This document shows positions 16,687 to 26,165 of a stretch of 64,000 nt of DNA, piece by piece. Below the pieces are notes generated by a model. That model was not told the origin of the DNA and did no database searches. It worked only from the letters and a program-made list of their open reading frames with translations. The number at the start of each line of letters is the position of its first letter. The stretch's first letter is position 1. The DNA comes from Desulfoscipio geothermicus DSM 3669 (lineage in GTDB: Bacteria > Bacillota > Desulfotomaculia > Desulfotomaculales > Desulfallaceae): NCBI RefSeq assembly GCF_900115975.1, contig NZ_FOYM01000002.1:1-64000 (forward strand). Reading direction: 5' to 3'. Position numbers and translations under genes: made by a program.

Positions 16687-17349
16687 ATGTGGTATTTGCT
16701 TTTTATTTCGGCCGGGGTCATGATTATCCTGGTGGTTTCACCGGTCACAGTCAATCTAAGATACACGCTGCGCGAGGAAAAAGACCCGGACCCCAACGCC
16801 GTTTTAAACCTGGCATCGCCTGATACCGGTTTGCGCCTGTCATTTTTATGGGGCCTGGCAACCTTGCGTATGCGCATGTCCTCTGCCGGCATGGGTTTCG
16901 GAGCATTAAACCCGGTATTGAGGCTGCGCACCAGATTGGCCGGGCGGTCGGGCGCCACCCTGGCCCGGGAAAAGGCCGGCATAACCCCGGCCCGGGCCTG
17001 GCGATTATACAGGCGTATCAGAAAAATTATGCGGGCGGTTTTCCCTGCCTATAAATATTTGCTGTCTAAAACAATATTACACCGTTTCTGCTGGCAAACC
17101 AGGCTGGGATTATATGAGGCCGACCAGACAGGGCTGGCGGCGGGGGTGTTATGGATTGTTAAAAGTAATGTTGCCGCCCGCATATACCGTTTGCTGAATA
17201 AACCGGCCCCAAAGCCCGATCTGCAGGTTACGCCGGTTTTTAATGCCCGCCTGCTGAACATGCACCTGAACCTGGTTTTAAGCCTGCGGCTCGGCTACCT
17301 GATGCTGGCCTTAATGCTGGGGGGGTGGCTATACCGGAAGAATTGTTAA
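16687..17349 (+). CDS. DUF2953 membrane protein (YtfI-like)
   Basis: The 220-residue protein has an N-terminal membrane segment (WYLLFISAGVMIILVVSPV), a charged middle, and a C-terminal hydrophobic segment (LGYLMLALMLGGWLY). The fold and its position directly before a YtfJ gene match the DUF2953 protein YtfI paired with YtfJ in Bacillus, which is linked to sporulation. ATG 16687 follows GGGCGGGGTGG; an upstream in-frame TTG or ATG would read repeat sequence. Confidence 0.75.
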   Translation: MWYLLFISAGVMIILVVSPVTVNLRYTLREEKDPDPNAVLNLASPDTGLRLSFLWGLATLRMRMSSAGMGFGALNPVLRLRTRLAGRSGATLAREKAGITPARAWRLYRRIRKIMRAVFPAYKYLLSKTILHRFCWQTRLGLYEADQTGLAAGVLWIVKSNVAARIYRLLNKPAPKPDLQVTPVFNARLLNMHLNLVLSLRLGYLMLALMLGGWLYRKNC

Positions 17350-17487
17350 GGTGAGGAATAACCCCTTTTAGTTTTGAACCGGTGCAAAAGGGCATTGTAT
17401 ATTTAGGCCGCTTCCCGGTAATATTACCCTTACAGGAATACAGGCGGCTTTACGTAAAAATAGCCGTTAAAATCTGGGGGTAGTCAA

Positions 17488-17919
17488 ATGGAACAGCATC
17501 CCATTGAAGGCTTGATGAAAACAGCCATGGAAAGCATAAAAGAAATGGTGGACGTAAATACCGTGGTGGGAGAACCCGTGGAAACGCCGGACGGAAGCGT
17601 TATTATTCCCATCTCCCGGGTGGCCTGTGGGTTTGGCGCCGGCGGAGGCGAATTTGAAATCAGTGAGGCCGGCGGCGGTAAGGACCAGCAGGGAGGGGAA
17701 AGCCAGGTCCCGGCTTTCGGCGGCGGTAGCGGTGCCGGCATGTCTGTTAAGCCCGTAGGGTTTCTGGTGGCCGGTAACGGGCAGGTGCGCCTGTTGCCGG
17801 TGGACGGCAACGCTTTGCTGGACAGGCTGATTGATATGGCGCCCCAGGTGTTGAATCAAATCCAGGGTATGCTGGAAAAACGCGGAGAAAAGAAGATCAA
17901 TAAGAACGAACTTACTTGA
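17488..17919 (+). CDS. ytfJ: GerW/YtfJ family spore protein
   Basis: The 143-residue protein carries the YtfJ/GerW signature: HPIEGLMKTAMESIKEMVDV, then TVVGEPVETPDGSVIIPISR and a glycine-rich VACGFGAGGGEF. The C-terminal half has VKPVGFLVAGNGQVRLLPVD. Family members are made under sigma F in the forespore and are needed for germination through SleB in Bacillus. A sleB gene lies at 51.3 kb here. The start is ATG 17488 after GGGGG. Confidence 0.92.
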   Translation: MEQHPIEGLMKTAMESIKEMVDVNTVVGEPVETPDGSVIIPISRVACGFGAGGGEFEISEAGGGKDQQGGESQVPAFGGGSGAGMSVKPVGFLVAGNGQVRLLPVDGNALLDRLIDMAPQVLNQIQGMLEKRGEKKINKNELT

Positions 17920-18041
17920 TGGAGCCATATAATGCCTATCCTGTTTTGCTACGTAAAGCATAGGATCACTTTCAACTTTTCCATACCTGCAGAATATGAT
18001 GATACTGGGTGCCTTTATGCCCTCCGGAGGAGGATGATTTA

Positions 18042-19307
18042 ATGAAAGTGATAATTGTGGGCGGCGGTTGGGCCGGCTGCGCCGCGGCATATGCCGCCGA
18101 AAAATCCGGCGGGGAAGTTGTTTTGCTGGAAAAAACAGACTTGCTTTTGGGTACCGGCCTGGTGGGCGGCATTATGCGCAACAACGGCCGGTTTACTGCC
18201 CTGGAAGAGGCCCGCGCGCTGGGGGGGCATGAGTTCATAGCCCTGATTGAATCTGTTGCCAGGCACGGTTCCGTTGATTTTCCGGGACACAAGCATGCCA
18301 TGCTCTACGATGTAACCAGAATCGAGCCGGTAATGCGTAAATTCCTGACCGGCTGCGGTGTTGAAATAAAACTGCAAACCAGAATGACGGAGGTTTTTGC
18401 CAGCAATGGTTATATTAACGGGGTGGTAACCGGTAACGATGAAATGTTGCGCGCCGATGCCTTCATTGACACCACCGGCAGTGCCGGCCCGGCCAAGAAT
18501 TGCACCCGCTTCGGGAGCGGTTGCGCCATGTGCATCCTGCGCTGCCCCACATTCGGCCCCCGGGTCAGTCTCACGGCCAGGGCCGGCCTGCCGGAAATCA
18601 CGGCAGGTGAGGGTTTTCCGCATTTCGAAGCCATGAGCGGTTCCTGTAAGCTGGATAAGGGGTCGCTGGCCCAGCATCTGGTGGAAAAGTTGGAAAAGGA
18701 CGGCGTATTGATTATTCCCCTGCCGCCGGAAATGTACAAGGACGAACTACTTGGCGGCAAGGCTTGCCAGCAGTATGCCCTGACTGATTATGCCAGGAAT
18801 TTGATTATTCTCGATACCGGTCACGCCAAGTTGATGACGCCTTATTTTCCCCTGGAAAAATTGCGGGAGTTGCCGGGATTTGCCAACGCCCGTTACGCCG
18901 ACCCATACTCGGGCGGCCGGGGTAACTCGGTGCGCTTTATGGCCATGTCCCATTGCAATGACGCCCTGCAGGTAGACGGCGTTAAGAATCTGTTTTGCGC
19001 CGGGGAAAAAACCGGCCCGCTGGTGGGTCATACCGAGGCCATTGTTACCGGCTTACTTGCCGGCTATAACGCGGTAAGGCTGGTAAACGGCCGCGAACCG
19101 GTGACATTGCCGGAAGACCTGGCCGCCGGGGATATCATTGCTTACATGCACCGGCAAATGAAGCAACCCGCGGAATTGACCAAAAAATACACTTTTTCCG
19201 GTTCGGTTTACTTTGAAAGGATGCAGCAAAGGGGGTTATATACCACCGACATCACAGCCATTCATGAACGGGTCCGCCGGGCCGGGTATTGTAATATGAT
19301 TGGTTGA
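18042..19307 (+). CDS. FAD-dependent oxidoreductase of unknown substrate
   Basis: 421 residues with an N-terminal Rossmann dinucleotide motif (VIIVGGGWAGCAAAYAAEKS), then GLVGGIMRNNGRF. The C-terminal FAD contact (NLFCAGEKTGPLVGHTEAIV, GLLAGYNAVR) resembles the GidA/TrmFO superfamily. A cysteine-rich stretch, GCAMCILRCPTFGPRVS, is unusual and could be redox active or bind a cluster. It is too short and lacks the hallmarks for MnmG itself. ATG 18042 has a strong GGAGGAGG site. No operon partner is evident. Confidence 0.75.
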   Translation: MKVIIVGGGWAGCAAAYAAEKSGGEVVLLEKTDLLLGTGLVGGIMRNNGRFTALEEARALGGHEFIALIESVARHGSVDFPGHKHAMLYDVTRIEPVMRKFLTGCGVEIKLQTRMTEVFASNGYINGVVTGNDEMLRADAFIDTTGSAGPAKNCTRFGSGCAMCILRCPTFGPRVSLTARAGLPEITAGEGFPHFEAMSGSCKLDKGSLAQHLVEKLEKDGVLIIPLPPEMYKDELLGGKACQQYALTDYARNLIILDTGHAKLMTPYFPLEKLRELPGFANARYADPYSGGRGNSVRFMAMSHCNDALQVDGVKNLFCAGEKTGPLVGHTEAIVTGLLAGYNAVRLVNGREPVTLPEDLAAGDIIAYMHRQMKQPAELTKKYTFSGSVYFERMQQRGLYTTDITAIHERVRRAGYCNMIG

Positions 19308-19425
19308 CTAACCAAACAATAAATTATAGTAATTATTGCAGGAAATTTAAATAAATAAGAGAAAATAGATTATTATAACAAACTGTATAATGAGGTGTAC
19401 GAAGTAATTCAAAGGAGAAATAGCA

Positions 19426-21216
19426 GTGGTAAGCACGAATAAGGAACTAAGAAAAAGCGGGAATAGTAATAAACTCTATGAACAATTTTACCGGGTAGCG
19501 TTGGCGCTGGTAATTGGTATTTTAACCGGGCTCGGTGCTGTGGCCTTTCGTAAATTGATAAGTTTTTTCCACAACGGATTTTTTGACCATGGTGGGCAGT
19601 TACTTTCTTTCCTGGGGCAGTATTACGTAATAATTATACCAATGGCTGGCGGTCTGATTGTAGGGCCGCTGACTTATTTTTTCGCCCGGGAAGCCAAGGG
19701 GCACGGTGTTCCGGAAGTAATGGCGGCGGTTGCTGTACGTGGTGGCCGTATACGGCCCAGGATAGTGTTGGTAAAGGCTTTAGCATCCGCCGTATGCATC
19801 GGCTCCGGCGGTTCTGTCGGCCGCGAGGGCCCTATTGTGCAGATTGGATCGGCCATAGGTTCCACGGTAGGACAAGTATTTAAAGTGTCAACGCGTAAAA
19901 TGCGGGCGCTGGTAGCCTGCGGGGCAGCGGGTGGTATTGCCGCTACTTTTAACGCGCCCATAGGCGGTGTGCTATTTGCACTGGAAATAATTCTCGGTGA
20001 CTTTACAGGCGATCATTTAATGCTGGTTATTATCTCCTCCGTAACATCCGCTGTAATCAGCAGAATTATGCTGGGCAATGACCCGGCTTTTATCGTTCCG
20101 GCCTACCCGCTCAGCCACCCCGTGGAGTTGCTGCTTTACGCTCTACTGGGTGTTGTTTGTGGCATATTTGCCGTGGTATACATCAGGGTGCTTTATAAGT
20201 CTGAAGACATTTTTGATTCCATCAAGATTATTCCGGAATACTTAAAACCCGTGTTAGGCGGTTTTTTGATCGGTGCCATAGGGCTGAAGTTTCCACAGAT
20301 TTTCGGGGTTGGCTATGAAAGTATCGAGATGGCCATAACCGGAAACATGATATTTAGTATTACGGCGGCACTGGTGCTATTGAAGTTGTTGGCTACTTCC
20401 ATTACCATTGGTTCCGGCGGTTCCGGCGGGGTTTTTGCGCCGGGGCTGTTTATGGGTTCGATGCTGGGCGCTTCAATGGGTTACGTATTTCATTATTTAT
20501 TTCCCAACATTGCCATAACACCGGCCGCCTATGCCCTGGTCGGGATGGGAAGTGTATTTGCCGGCAGCGCTCATGCACCTATTACGGCCATAATCATGCT
20601 GTTTGAAATGAGTAACGACTATCATATTATTCTACCGCTGATGATTGCGTGTGTGATCAGTTCGGTCGTGGCCAAAACTGTTTATCATAATAATATCTAT
20701 GTAGTCAAGCTGGTTAGACGCGGGCTGGACATTGAAGCGGCTCGGCGGCCTGATGTATTGAAAAATGTCCTCGTCAAGGACGTCATGACCTCCCGGATTG
20801 AAACAATTCCATGTAAATTCACCATTAAAGAAGCCCGGAAGTTGGTTCATGGCAGCCCGCACCGGGGATTTCCCGTAGTAACCGAAGATGGTTACATTTG
20901 TGGTATTGTTACCAGCAACGAATTGGAAAGAGCTTTTACTGAAGGGGATATCGACAAACAGGTTAATGAACTGGCCGTTCACCACCTGGTTACGGTCACC
21001 CCTTACGAGCCTATCAGTGTGGCGGCCAGGAGGATGGTCGAATATGACATAGGGCGACTGCCGGTGGTAGACCCCGATAATGCCGAGAAAATTATCGGGT
21101 TGCTGTCCAGAACGGACATTATCAGTGCCTATTCCAAGGGTCTTTTGCAGGAGGACAACCTTGAAGAAAGCTTTGTCAGCAAGCACATCACCGACATAGA
21201 AACACTTAAAGGGTAG
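19426..21216 (+). CDS. ClC family chloride channel/transporter with CBS pair
   Basis: The 596-residue membrane protein has the ClC selectivity motifs GSGGSVGREGPIVQIGSAIG (with the gating Glu in GREGP) and GSGGSGGVFAPGLFMGS. A C-terminal CBS pair starts with VLVKDVMTSRIETIPC and ends VEYDIGRLPVVDPDNAEKII. The CBS pair probably senses nucleotides. The transported anion may be chloride or fluoride-like, but GREGP favours Cl-/H+ exchange. The start is GTG 19426 after AAAGGAG; TATAAT lies at 19386-19391. Confidence 0.94.
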   Translation: MVSTNKELRKSGNSNKLYEQFYRVALALVIGILTGLGAVAFRKLISFFHNGFFDHGGQLLSFLGQYYVIIIPMAGGLIVGPLTYFFAREAKGHGVPEVMAAVAVRGGRIRPRIVLVKALASAVCIGSGGSVGREGPIVQIGSAIGSTVGQVFKVSTRKMRALVACGAAGGIAATFNAPIGGVLFALEIILGDFTGDHLMLVIISSVTSAVISRIMLGNDPAFIVPAYPLSHPVELLLYALLGVVCGIFAVVYIRVLYKSEDIFDSIKIIPEYLKPVLGGFLIGAIGLKFPQIFGVGYESIEMAITGNMIFSITAALVLLKLLATSITIGSGGSGGVFAPGLFMGSMLGASMGYVFHYLFPNIAITPAAYALVGMGSVFAGSAHAPITAIIMLFEMSNDYHIILPLMIACVISSVVAKTVYHNNIYVVKLVRRGLDIEAARRPDVLKNVLVKDVMTSRIETIPCKFTIKEARKLVHGSPHRGFPVVTEDGYICGIVTSNELERAFTEGDIDKQVNELAVHHLVTVTPYEPISVAARRMVEYDIGRLPVVDPDNAEKIIGLLSRTDIISAYSKGLLQEDNLEESFVSKHITDIETLKG

Positions 21217-21336
21217 CATTGGCCAGGAATATTTTTCATATTTGGGACAACCCGATCATACTTTTTGTTGTAAGGGGACTTGTTTTGAATAAGTTGTGGC
21301 CCGTCCTCTTAACCTCATACGGCGGAGGAGAAAAGT

Positions 21337-21927
21337 ATGGTCAATTACATCTGGTTAGGCATGATGGTGGTTGGGGTGCTGGTGGCGGGGTTCAACGGGC
21401 ATATCGAAGTGGTGACCAAGGCCGCCCTGGATGGAGCCCGGGTCGCGGTGCAGACAGCCATGGACCTGATCGCCATTATCACTTTCTGGCTGGGGATCAT
21501 GAAACTGGCGGAAGCCGCCGGCCTGGTGCGGGCGCTGGCCAGAATGGTCCGGCCCATCACCAGTTTTCTTTTCCCCAGCGTGCCCAGGGACCACCCGGCC
21601 ATGGGGGCCATTGTCATGAACCTCAGCGCTAATATTCTGGGCCTGGGTAACGCCGCTACGCCAATGGGATTGATTGCCATGCAGGAACTGCAGAAATTAA
21701 ACCGGGGCGATCCCAAAGAAGCCACCGACGCCATGTGCACATTTTTAGCCCTGAATACGGGGTGTATCACCTTGATACCCACCACCATCATCGGCATCAG
21801 GCTGATCTACGGTTCGGCGGACCCCACAGAAATTGTGGGCACCACCATATTTGCCACGGCCTGCGGCATGACGGTGGCCGTCATTATGGACCGGATGCTG
21901 CGGTACATATACAGCCGGAGGTGGTGA
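21337..21927 (+). CDS. spmA: Spore maturation protein A
   Basis: SpmA and SpmB are nucleoside-transporter-like (Gate domain) membrane proteins needed for full dehydration of the spore core. The 196-residue protein has several membrane segments and the family motif MNLSANILGLGNAATPMGL, followed by FLALNTGCITLIPTTIIGIR. It starts with ATG 21337 after GGCGGAGG. spmB begins five bases after its stop. Confidence 0.95.
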   Translation: MVNYIWLGMMVVGVLVAGFNGHIEVVTKAALDGARVAVQTAMDLIAIITFWLGIMKLAEAAGLVRALARMVRPITSFLFPSVPRDHPAMGAIVMNLSANILGLGNAATPMGLIAMQELQKLNRGDPKEATDAMCTFLALNTGCITLIPTTIIGIRLIYGSADPTEIVGTTIFATACGMTVAVIMDRMLRYIYSRRW

Positions 21928-21932
21928 TATAA

Positions 21933-22472
21933 ATGTTCGGCATTGTTTCCGACCTTTCCCGCTGGGCCATTCCGGTTGTTCTGCTACTGGTGCCCCTTAT
22001 CGCCATGATCAGGGGGGTAAATGTATTCGAAAAATTTGTGGAAGGGGCGGAAGACGGCTTCAGCACGGCCATCAAGACTATTCCGTACCTGGTAGCCATG
22101 CTGGTGGCCATAAGCGTGTTTCGAGCTTCCGGGGCGCTGGACATTGTGACGGGCGTCTGCTCACCGGTGCTGGATAAGGTGGGCGTGCCCGCCGAGGTGC
22201 TGCCGCACGCCGTGATGCGCCCCCTTTCCGGCGGTGCCGCCCTGGGGATAGCCACGGATATTATTAAAACCCATGGTCCGGACAGTTTTATCGGACGGCT
22301 GATTTCCACCATGCAAGGAAGTTCAGATACCACATTTTATGTTTTAACCTTGTATTTCGGCTCGGTGGGTATTTCCCGCTACCGCTACTCCATTATCTCC
22401 GGCCTTTCCGCCGATTTCACCACCTTGATAGCTTCCGTGTACGTGGCCCATAAACTTTTCGGGCCCATTTAA
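21933..22472 (+). CDS. spmB: Spore maturation protein B
   Basis: The 179-residue membrane protein is the partner of SpmA. The conserved segments are IPVVLLLVPLIAMIRGVNVF, GAEDGFSTAIKTIPYLVAML, RPLSGGAALGIATDI and QGSSDTTFYVLTLYFGSVGI. Its ATG follows GGAGGTGG that overlaps the spmA end, so they form an operon closed by the terminator at 22494. Confidence 0.95.
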   Translation: MFGIVSDLSRWAIPVVLLLVPLIAMIRGVNVFEKFVEGAEDGFSTAIKTIPYLVAMLVAISVFRASGALDIVTGVCSPVLDKVGVPAEVLPHAVMRPLSGGAALGIATDIIKTHGPDSFIGRLISTMQGSSDTTFYVLTLYFGSVGISRYRYSIISGLSADFTTLIASVYVAHKLFGPI

Positions 22473-22493
22473 AAATGGAATAGTATAATTAAG

Positions 22494-22533
22494 AAATGCA
22501 TCCCCGCCGGCAGTCCGGGAGATGCATTTTTTT
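22494..22533 (+). terminator. Terminator after spmAB
   Basis: AAATGCATC and GATGCATTT pair around CCCGCCGGCAGTCCGGGA, which itself can pair, followed by seven or more T. Confidence 0.8.
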
Positions 22534-22610
22534 ATGATTTTCATTTAAAATAGTGATATTATATTTTTTGAAATATAGAGTAATAAAATGCTTAATGGGG
22601 TGAATTTTTC

Positions 22611-23330
22611 TTGGAGCGTCTGCACAAATACATGGCCCGTGCGGGGGTGGCTTCCCGTCGCCGGAGCGAGGAACTGATTGTCGAGGGGAAAGTGATGGTC
22701 AACGGTAAGCCCGTGACAACGCCCGGGCTGAAAATAGACCCGCTGCGGGACCGGGTGGAGGTGGACGGACAGTTTCTGAGGAAACCCGAAAAAAAGGTAT
22801 ATCTTTTGCTATACAAGCCCACCGGTTACGTTAGCACAGTGAGCGATCCCCGGGGCCGCCGCAAAGTAACCGACCTGTTGCACGGTATCAAGCAACGGGT
22901 TTACCCGGTGGGGCGCCTTGATTTTGATTCCGAGGGACTGTTGCTGCTCACCAACGACGGTGCGTTAACCTATGCCCTCACCCATCCCCGGCACGAAGTG
23001 CCCAAGACCTACTTGGTCATGGTGCAGGGCATGCCGAACCGGCAACAAATCGAGGCGCTGCAAAATGGAGTGAAACTGGAAGACGGACTTACCGCCCCGG
23101 CCGGGGTACGCATAATCGGCAGCAGGAAAAACAATGCCCTGATGGAAATCACCATCCGCGAAGGGAGAAACCGTCAGGTGCGGCGTATGTGCGAGCATAT
23201 CGGGCATCCCGTATTATCATTAAAAAGGGTGCGCGTCGGCCCGTTACGGCTGGGCGACTTGCAGCCGGGCCAGTTCCGCCACCTGACCGTAAAGGAAGTG
23301 CACCGGCTGAAAAAAGCCGCCAGGATATAG
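22611..23330 (+). CDS. rluB: Ribosomal large subunit pseudouridine synthase B
   Basis: Modifies a uridine of 23S rRNA (U2605 in E. coli). The 239-residue protein has an N-terminal S4 domain (ERLHKYMARAGVASRRRSEE) and the RsuA/RluB catalytic motif GRLDFDSEGLLLLTNDG, with the catalytic Asp in GRLDF. EGRNRQVRRMCEHIG is the C-terminal signature. The start is TTG 22611, which gives the family start (M)ERLHKYMARAG after GGGGTG. It follows spmAB, as in many Firmicutes. Confidence 0.95.
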   Translation: MERLHKYMARAGVASRRRSEELIVEGKVMVNGKPVTTPGLKIDPLRDRVEVDGQFLRKPEKKVYLLLYKPTGYVSTVSDPRGRRKVTDLLHGIKQRVYPVGRLDFDSEGLLLLTNDGALTYALTHPRHEVPKTYLVMVQGMPNRQQIEALQNGVKLEDGLTAPAGVRIIGSRKNNALMEITIREGRNRQVRRMCEHIGHPVLSLKRVRVGPLRLGDLQPGQFRHLTVKEVHRLKKAARI

Positions 23331-23480
23331 ACCGTAAGTGCATCGAGCGTTGGGCAATACCACAGCGGGCTTGCTGAATAGTACAATGCGTCAAGAAATT
23401 TCACACCGGGCCTGCCGGTGGCAGGATATTCCGTCATTATGGTAGAATTATGACCACAAAGCCTGCTCGGAGGTGCGCTC

Positions 23481-23936
23481 ATGAACACGGCGGAACATAA
23501 TGAAGACAGAGAAATAAAAGTGAAAATAAGATTGGATTTCAAAGGACAAGCCCGCCCCGGCCGTTTCCTGTTCGGCGGTAAGCCGGTGGACAGGGTGGCC
23601 GAAGAGGTTAGGGAACAGCAAGTGGCCCTGTTCAGAAACGTGCCCATGCAAGGTTTACATATAGACGATATTGATATGAGCATCGAAGTTTATACGGTGT
23701 GGGACGATGTAGCCAACAGCGAGATAGCTTACGCGCCGGTCATACTGACTATTACTGCGGAAAATGTGGAGGACTTGCTCCGGTTTATCGTGCGGGAAGA
23801 TTTTCGTAAAATTGAGGTTGTTGAACCGGGGCGCATGGTACTTTGCCGGAACGACATGGAGCGGCTGCTTTTTAAGATGCATGAAGAAATGAAGGATTAT
23901 ATCAACCACCTGGAAAGGAAATATAACTTGCGATAA
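23481..23936 (+). CDS. Conserved-looking protein of unknown function
   Basis: 151 residues, soluble, no signal peptide. It is rich in charged residues with an alternating beta/alpha pattern (KVKIRLDFKGQARPGRFLF, IDDIDMSIEVYTVWDDV, VILTITAENVEDLLRFIV) and ends in a basic helix (MKDYINHLERKYNLR). The start is ATG 23481 after GGAGGTGCGC. I do not recognise the family. It lies between rluB and the gene pair leading to hutP-aroH. Confidence 0.7.
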   Translation: MNTAEHNEDREIKVKIRLDFKGQARPGRFLFGGKPVDRVAEEVREQQVALFRNVPMQGLHIDDIDMSIEVYTVWDDVANSEIAYAPVILTITAENVEDLLRFIVREDFRKIEVVEPGRMVLCRNDMERLLFKMHEEMKDYINHLERKYNLR

Positions 23937-23988
23937 TAATAAGCCCCGGCACGGCATATATCATGTAAAAAAAAGAAGGTGATATGCT

Positions 23989-24441
23989 GTGCGAAAAGAT
24001 TTTTTGTTTTGGGGCACCAGGTTGGAGCACTGGTTGATGCGCGTCGTTATTCTATGCGCGGTAATGATGGTGACTGTCCAGTGGTTTGCGTACGACCCCG
24101 CGGTACGGGTTATCAGCAAGGTTGACGATGATTTACGCGGCAATGCCGGATCCTCACTTACCAGTCTGGATCACCTAGTCACTTTTCAATTACTGGACTA
24201 TTCTACATTGCCCAGGGCGGCTGTACTGGTTAACGGCGAAAAGAGGGGAAGTTTTCAATATCGCTATGTTACGGTGCCGGTGGCTGACGGGGATGAACTG
24301 GCTATTGACGCAGCATTTTACGAACAACCGGTTTCTTTTAAAATAATTGAAACTTACGGTAATGTGCGCTGGCCTGAATCGGGCATGATAGTCAAAGTGC
24401 ACGGGACCACAAAAAAAATAGGCAAGGTAATAATTGATTGA
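23989..24441 (+). CDS. Membrane-anchored protein of unknown function
   Basis: 150 residues. A hydrophobic segment near residues 17-33 (RVVILCAVMMVTVQWFAY) is preceded by basic residues, which predicts one transmembrane anchor with the rest outside. The extracellular part looks all-beta (AAVLVNGEKRGSFQYRYVTV, MIVKVHGTTKKIGKVII). The start is GTG 23989 after GAAGGTGAT. It precedes the hutP-family gene by 36 bases. No function is assigned. Confidence 0.65.
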   Translation: MRKDFLFWGTRLEHWLMRVVILCAVMMVTVQWFAYDPAVRVISKVDDDLRGNAGSSLTSLDHLVTFQLLDYSTLPRAAVLVNGEKRGSFQYRYVTVPVADGDELAIDAAFYEQPVSFKIIETYGNVRWPESGMIVKVHGTTKKIGKVIID

Positions 24442-24477
24442 CCCGGGCACGGGGTCATTAAACGTGGAGGTGAGTTA

Positions 24478-24897
24478 ATGTCACTGTTGGGCAGCAAGGA
24501 AGTGGCCAGAGCTGCCATTAAAATGGCTCTTTCGGAAAGCAGGGATCAGGAAAGGGAACTTAAGGAGTTTTTTATAAAAAAAGGCATCAAAGCGGCGGCA
24601 GTGGACCACGGCGGTGATTTTATCGCGTCGGTGAACAAAATCACGGAGCGTTCGGTGGTGGCCGCCAAGCGGGAAAAAGTAATCCGAGAGGTGCATGCCG
24701 ACGAAGGGGCTGTGGCCGGGGCCACCCGGGAGGCCCTTTCACAGGTGATGCCCAAGGCGTTGGGGCTTAACGTGGGCGGCAAAATCGGCATTGCCAGGTA
24801 TAAGGACCATATCAGCGTGGCCGTGTTTTTTGGGGTTGGTCTTTTGCACCTTGACGAGGTGGCCATCGGGTTGGGTCACCGGGCGGTATCTTCCTGA
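24478..24897 (+). CDS. HutP family RNA-binding protein (putative aromatic operon regulator)
   Basis: HutP of Bacillus binds UAG repeats in hut leader RNA with histidine and a metal, and controls a terminator. This 139-residue protein shares the fold signature: HISVAVFFGVGLLHLDEVAI then GLGHRAV at the C-terminus, matching IAVSLYGTIGAP...GVGINHI. His73 and a C-terminal His (134) align with HutP metal ligands His73 and His138, but the His77 position is Gly, so the ligand may differ. It stands 20 bases before aroH, not near hut genes, and an attenuator-like leader follows at 26.2 kb. ATG 24478 follows GGAGGTGAG. Confidence 0.8.
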   Translation: MSLLGSKEVARAAIKMALSESRDQERELKEFFIKKGIKAAAVDHGGDFIASVNKITERSVVAAKREKVIREVHADEGAVAGATREALSQVMPKALGLNVGGKIGIARYKDHISVAVFFGVGLLHLDEVAIGLGHRAVSS

Positions 24898-24917
24898 AAA
24901 ATTAGGAGGTTGACCAT

Positions 24918-25277
24918 ATGCGAGGCATCAGAGGCGCCATAACCGTAGAAAAAAATACAAAGGAAGCGATTGGCCGGGCTACCCGCGAGCTTCTCCAGGC
25001 CATGATGCGTGCAAATAACCTGACCGTGGAGGATATTGTCAGCGTCATGTTTACCCTCACCAACGACCTGAACGCGGAGTTTCCAGCCGCCACTGCCAGG
25101 GAAATGGCGGGCTGGAACTACGTGCCTATGCTTTGCGCCACGGAGGTGGACGTGCCGGGCAGCCTGGGTCGGTGCATCAGAGTGTTGATGCTGGCTGATA
25201 TCAAGGCAGGCCAGCGGGATATTCAACATATTTACCTGGGTGATGCTGTTAAACTCCGCCCGGACCTCAAGGAATAG
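24918..25277 (+). CDS. aroH: Chorismate mutase, AroH type
   Basis: Converts chorismate to prephenate for phenylalanine and tyrosine. The 119-residue protein matches the monofunctional AroH fold of Bacillus: [20 protein letters not shown], active-site Arg7 region, [16 protein letters not shown], and [14 protein letters not shown] with the catalytic arginine. The start is ATG 24918 after TTAGGAGG. It is followed within 50 bases by a DAHP synthase. Confidence 0.95.
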   Translation: MRGIRGAITVEKNTKEAIGRATRELLQAMMRANNLTVEDIVSVMFTLTNDLNAEFPAATAREMAGWNYVPMLCATEVDVPGSLGRCIRVLMLADIKAGQRDIQHIYLGDAVKLRPDLKE

Positions 25278-25323
25278 TAAATCCATATTACAGTCGATGC
25301 ACTCATGCAAGGGGGAGCAGCAG

Positions 25324-26151
25324 TTGTCAGAGTATAAGTTAGTACGCAAACAAAACCGGCATGAAAAAACTATGGTCAGAGTAAAGGAATGTTGCATAGG
25401 GGACGGTGATTTAACAGTCATTGCCGGACCCTGCGCGGTGGAAGAGGAAGAAATGACGTTTGAATTGGCCCGTGCATTAAAACACATGGGCGTACATATA
25501 TTAAGGGGCGGTGTTTTCAAACCGCGCACTTCCCCGTATTCCTTTCAGGGATTGGGCTGGAATGGTTTGGAAATTTTGGCCGCAGCGGGACAGAACGCCG
25601 GCCTGCCGGTGATTACCGAAGTAACGGAAGCTGGTGACGTGGAAAAAGTAAGCCGCTATGCCGATATATTGCAGGTTGGCAGCCGGAACATGCAAAATTT
25701 CGGGCTGCTCAAGGAGATGGGACGTTCCGGTCGCCCCGTATTATTGAAAAGAGGTTTTTCGGCCACCCTGGAAGAATGGCTCCTGGCGGCGGAATACATC
25801 ATGTCGGCGGGGAACAACCAAGTGATTTTATGCGAGCGGGGCATCAGGACTTTTGAGAACTATACCCGTAATACCTTTGATATCAACGCCATACCGGCCT
25901 TGAAGCGGCTCACCCACCTGCCCGTGCTGGCGGATCCCAGCCACGGCACAGGGCGGCGGGAACTGGTGGAGCCGGTGGCTTTGGCCGCGGTGGCGGCGGG
26001 TGCTGACGGCATCATGGTGGAAGTGCATCCCCAGCCGGAAAATGCTCTTTCCGACGGGTTCCAATCCCTCCGGCCACATGAACTGGCCCCGTTAATCAAT
26101 CGGGCGCGGGCGGTGCGCGATGCTTTACACACAGGTTGCGTCGCACGGTAA
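25324..26151 (+). CDS. aroF: 3-deoxy-7-phosphoheptulonate synthase (short form)
   Basis: First step of the shikimate pathway: phosphoenolpyruvate plus erythrose 4-phosphate to DAHP. The 275-residue protein belongs to the type I-beta/KDO8PS-like family: [54 protein letters not shown] and [10 protein letters not shown]. It lacks the roughly 80-residue N-terminal regulatory domain present in the second copy at 26.5 kb, so it may not be feedback regulated. I chose TTG 25324, six bases after GGGGGAG; upstream in-frame ATGs lie within aroH. Confidence 0.9.
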   Translation: MSEYKLVRKQNRHEKTMVRVKECCIGDGDLTVIAGPCAVEEEEMTFELARALKHMGVHILRGGVFKPRTSPYSFQGLGWNGLEILAAAGQNAGLPVITEVTEAGDVEKVSRYADILQVGSRNMQNFGLLKEMGRSGRPVLLKRGFSATLEEWLLAAEYIMSAGNNQVILCERGIRTFENYTRNTFDINAIPALKRLTHLPVLADPSHGTGRRELVEPVALAAVAAGADGIMVEVHPQPENALSDGFQSLRPHELAPLINRARAVRDALHTGCVAR

Positions 26152-26165
26152 AAAGTGTTAACATA

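Noticed and set aside
21219-21632. + strand frame overlapping spmA
   Set aside because: Glycine/histidine-rich out-of-frame reading of spmA; SpmA motifs are in the other frame.
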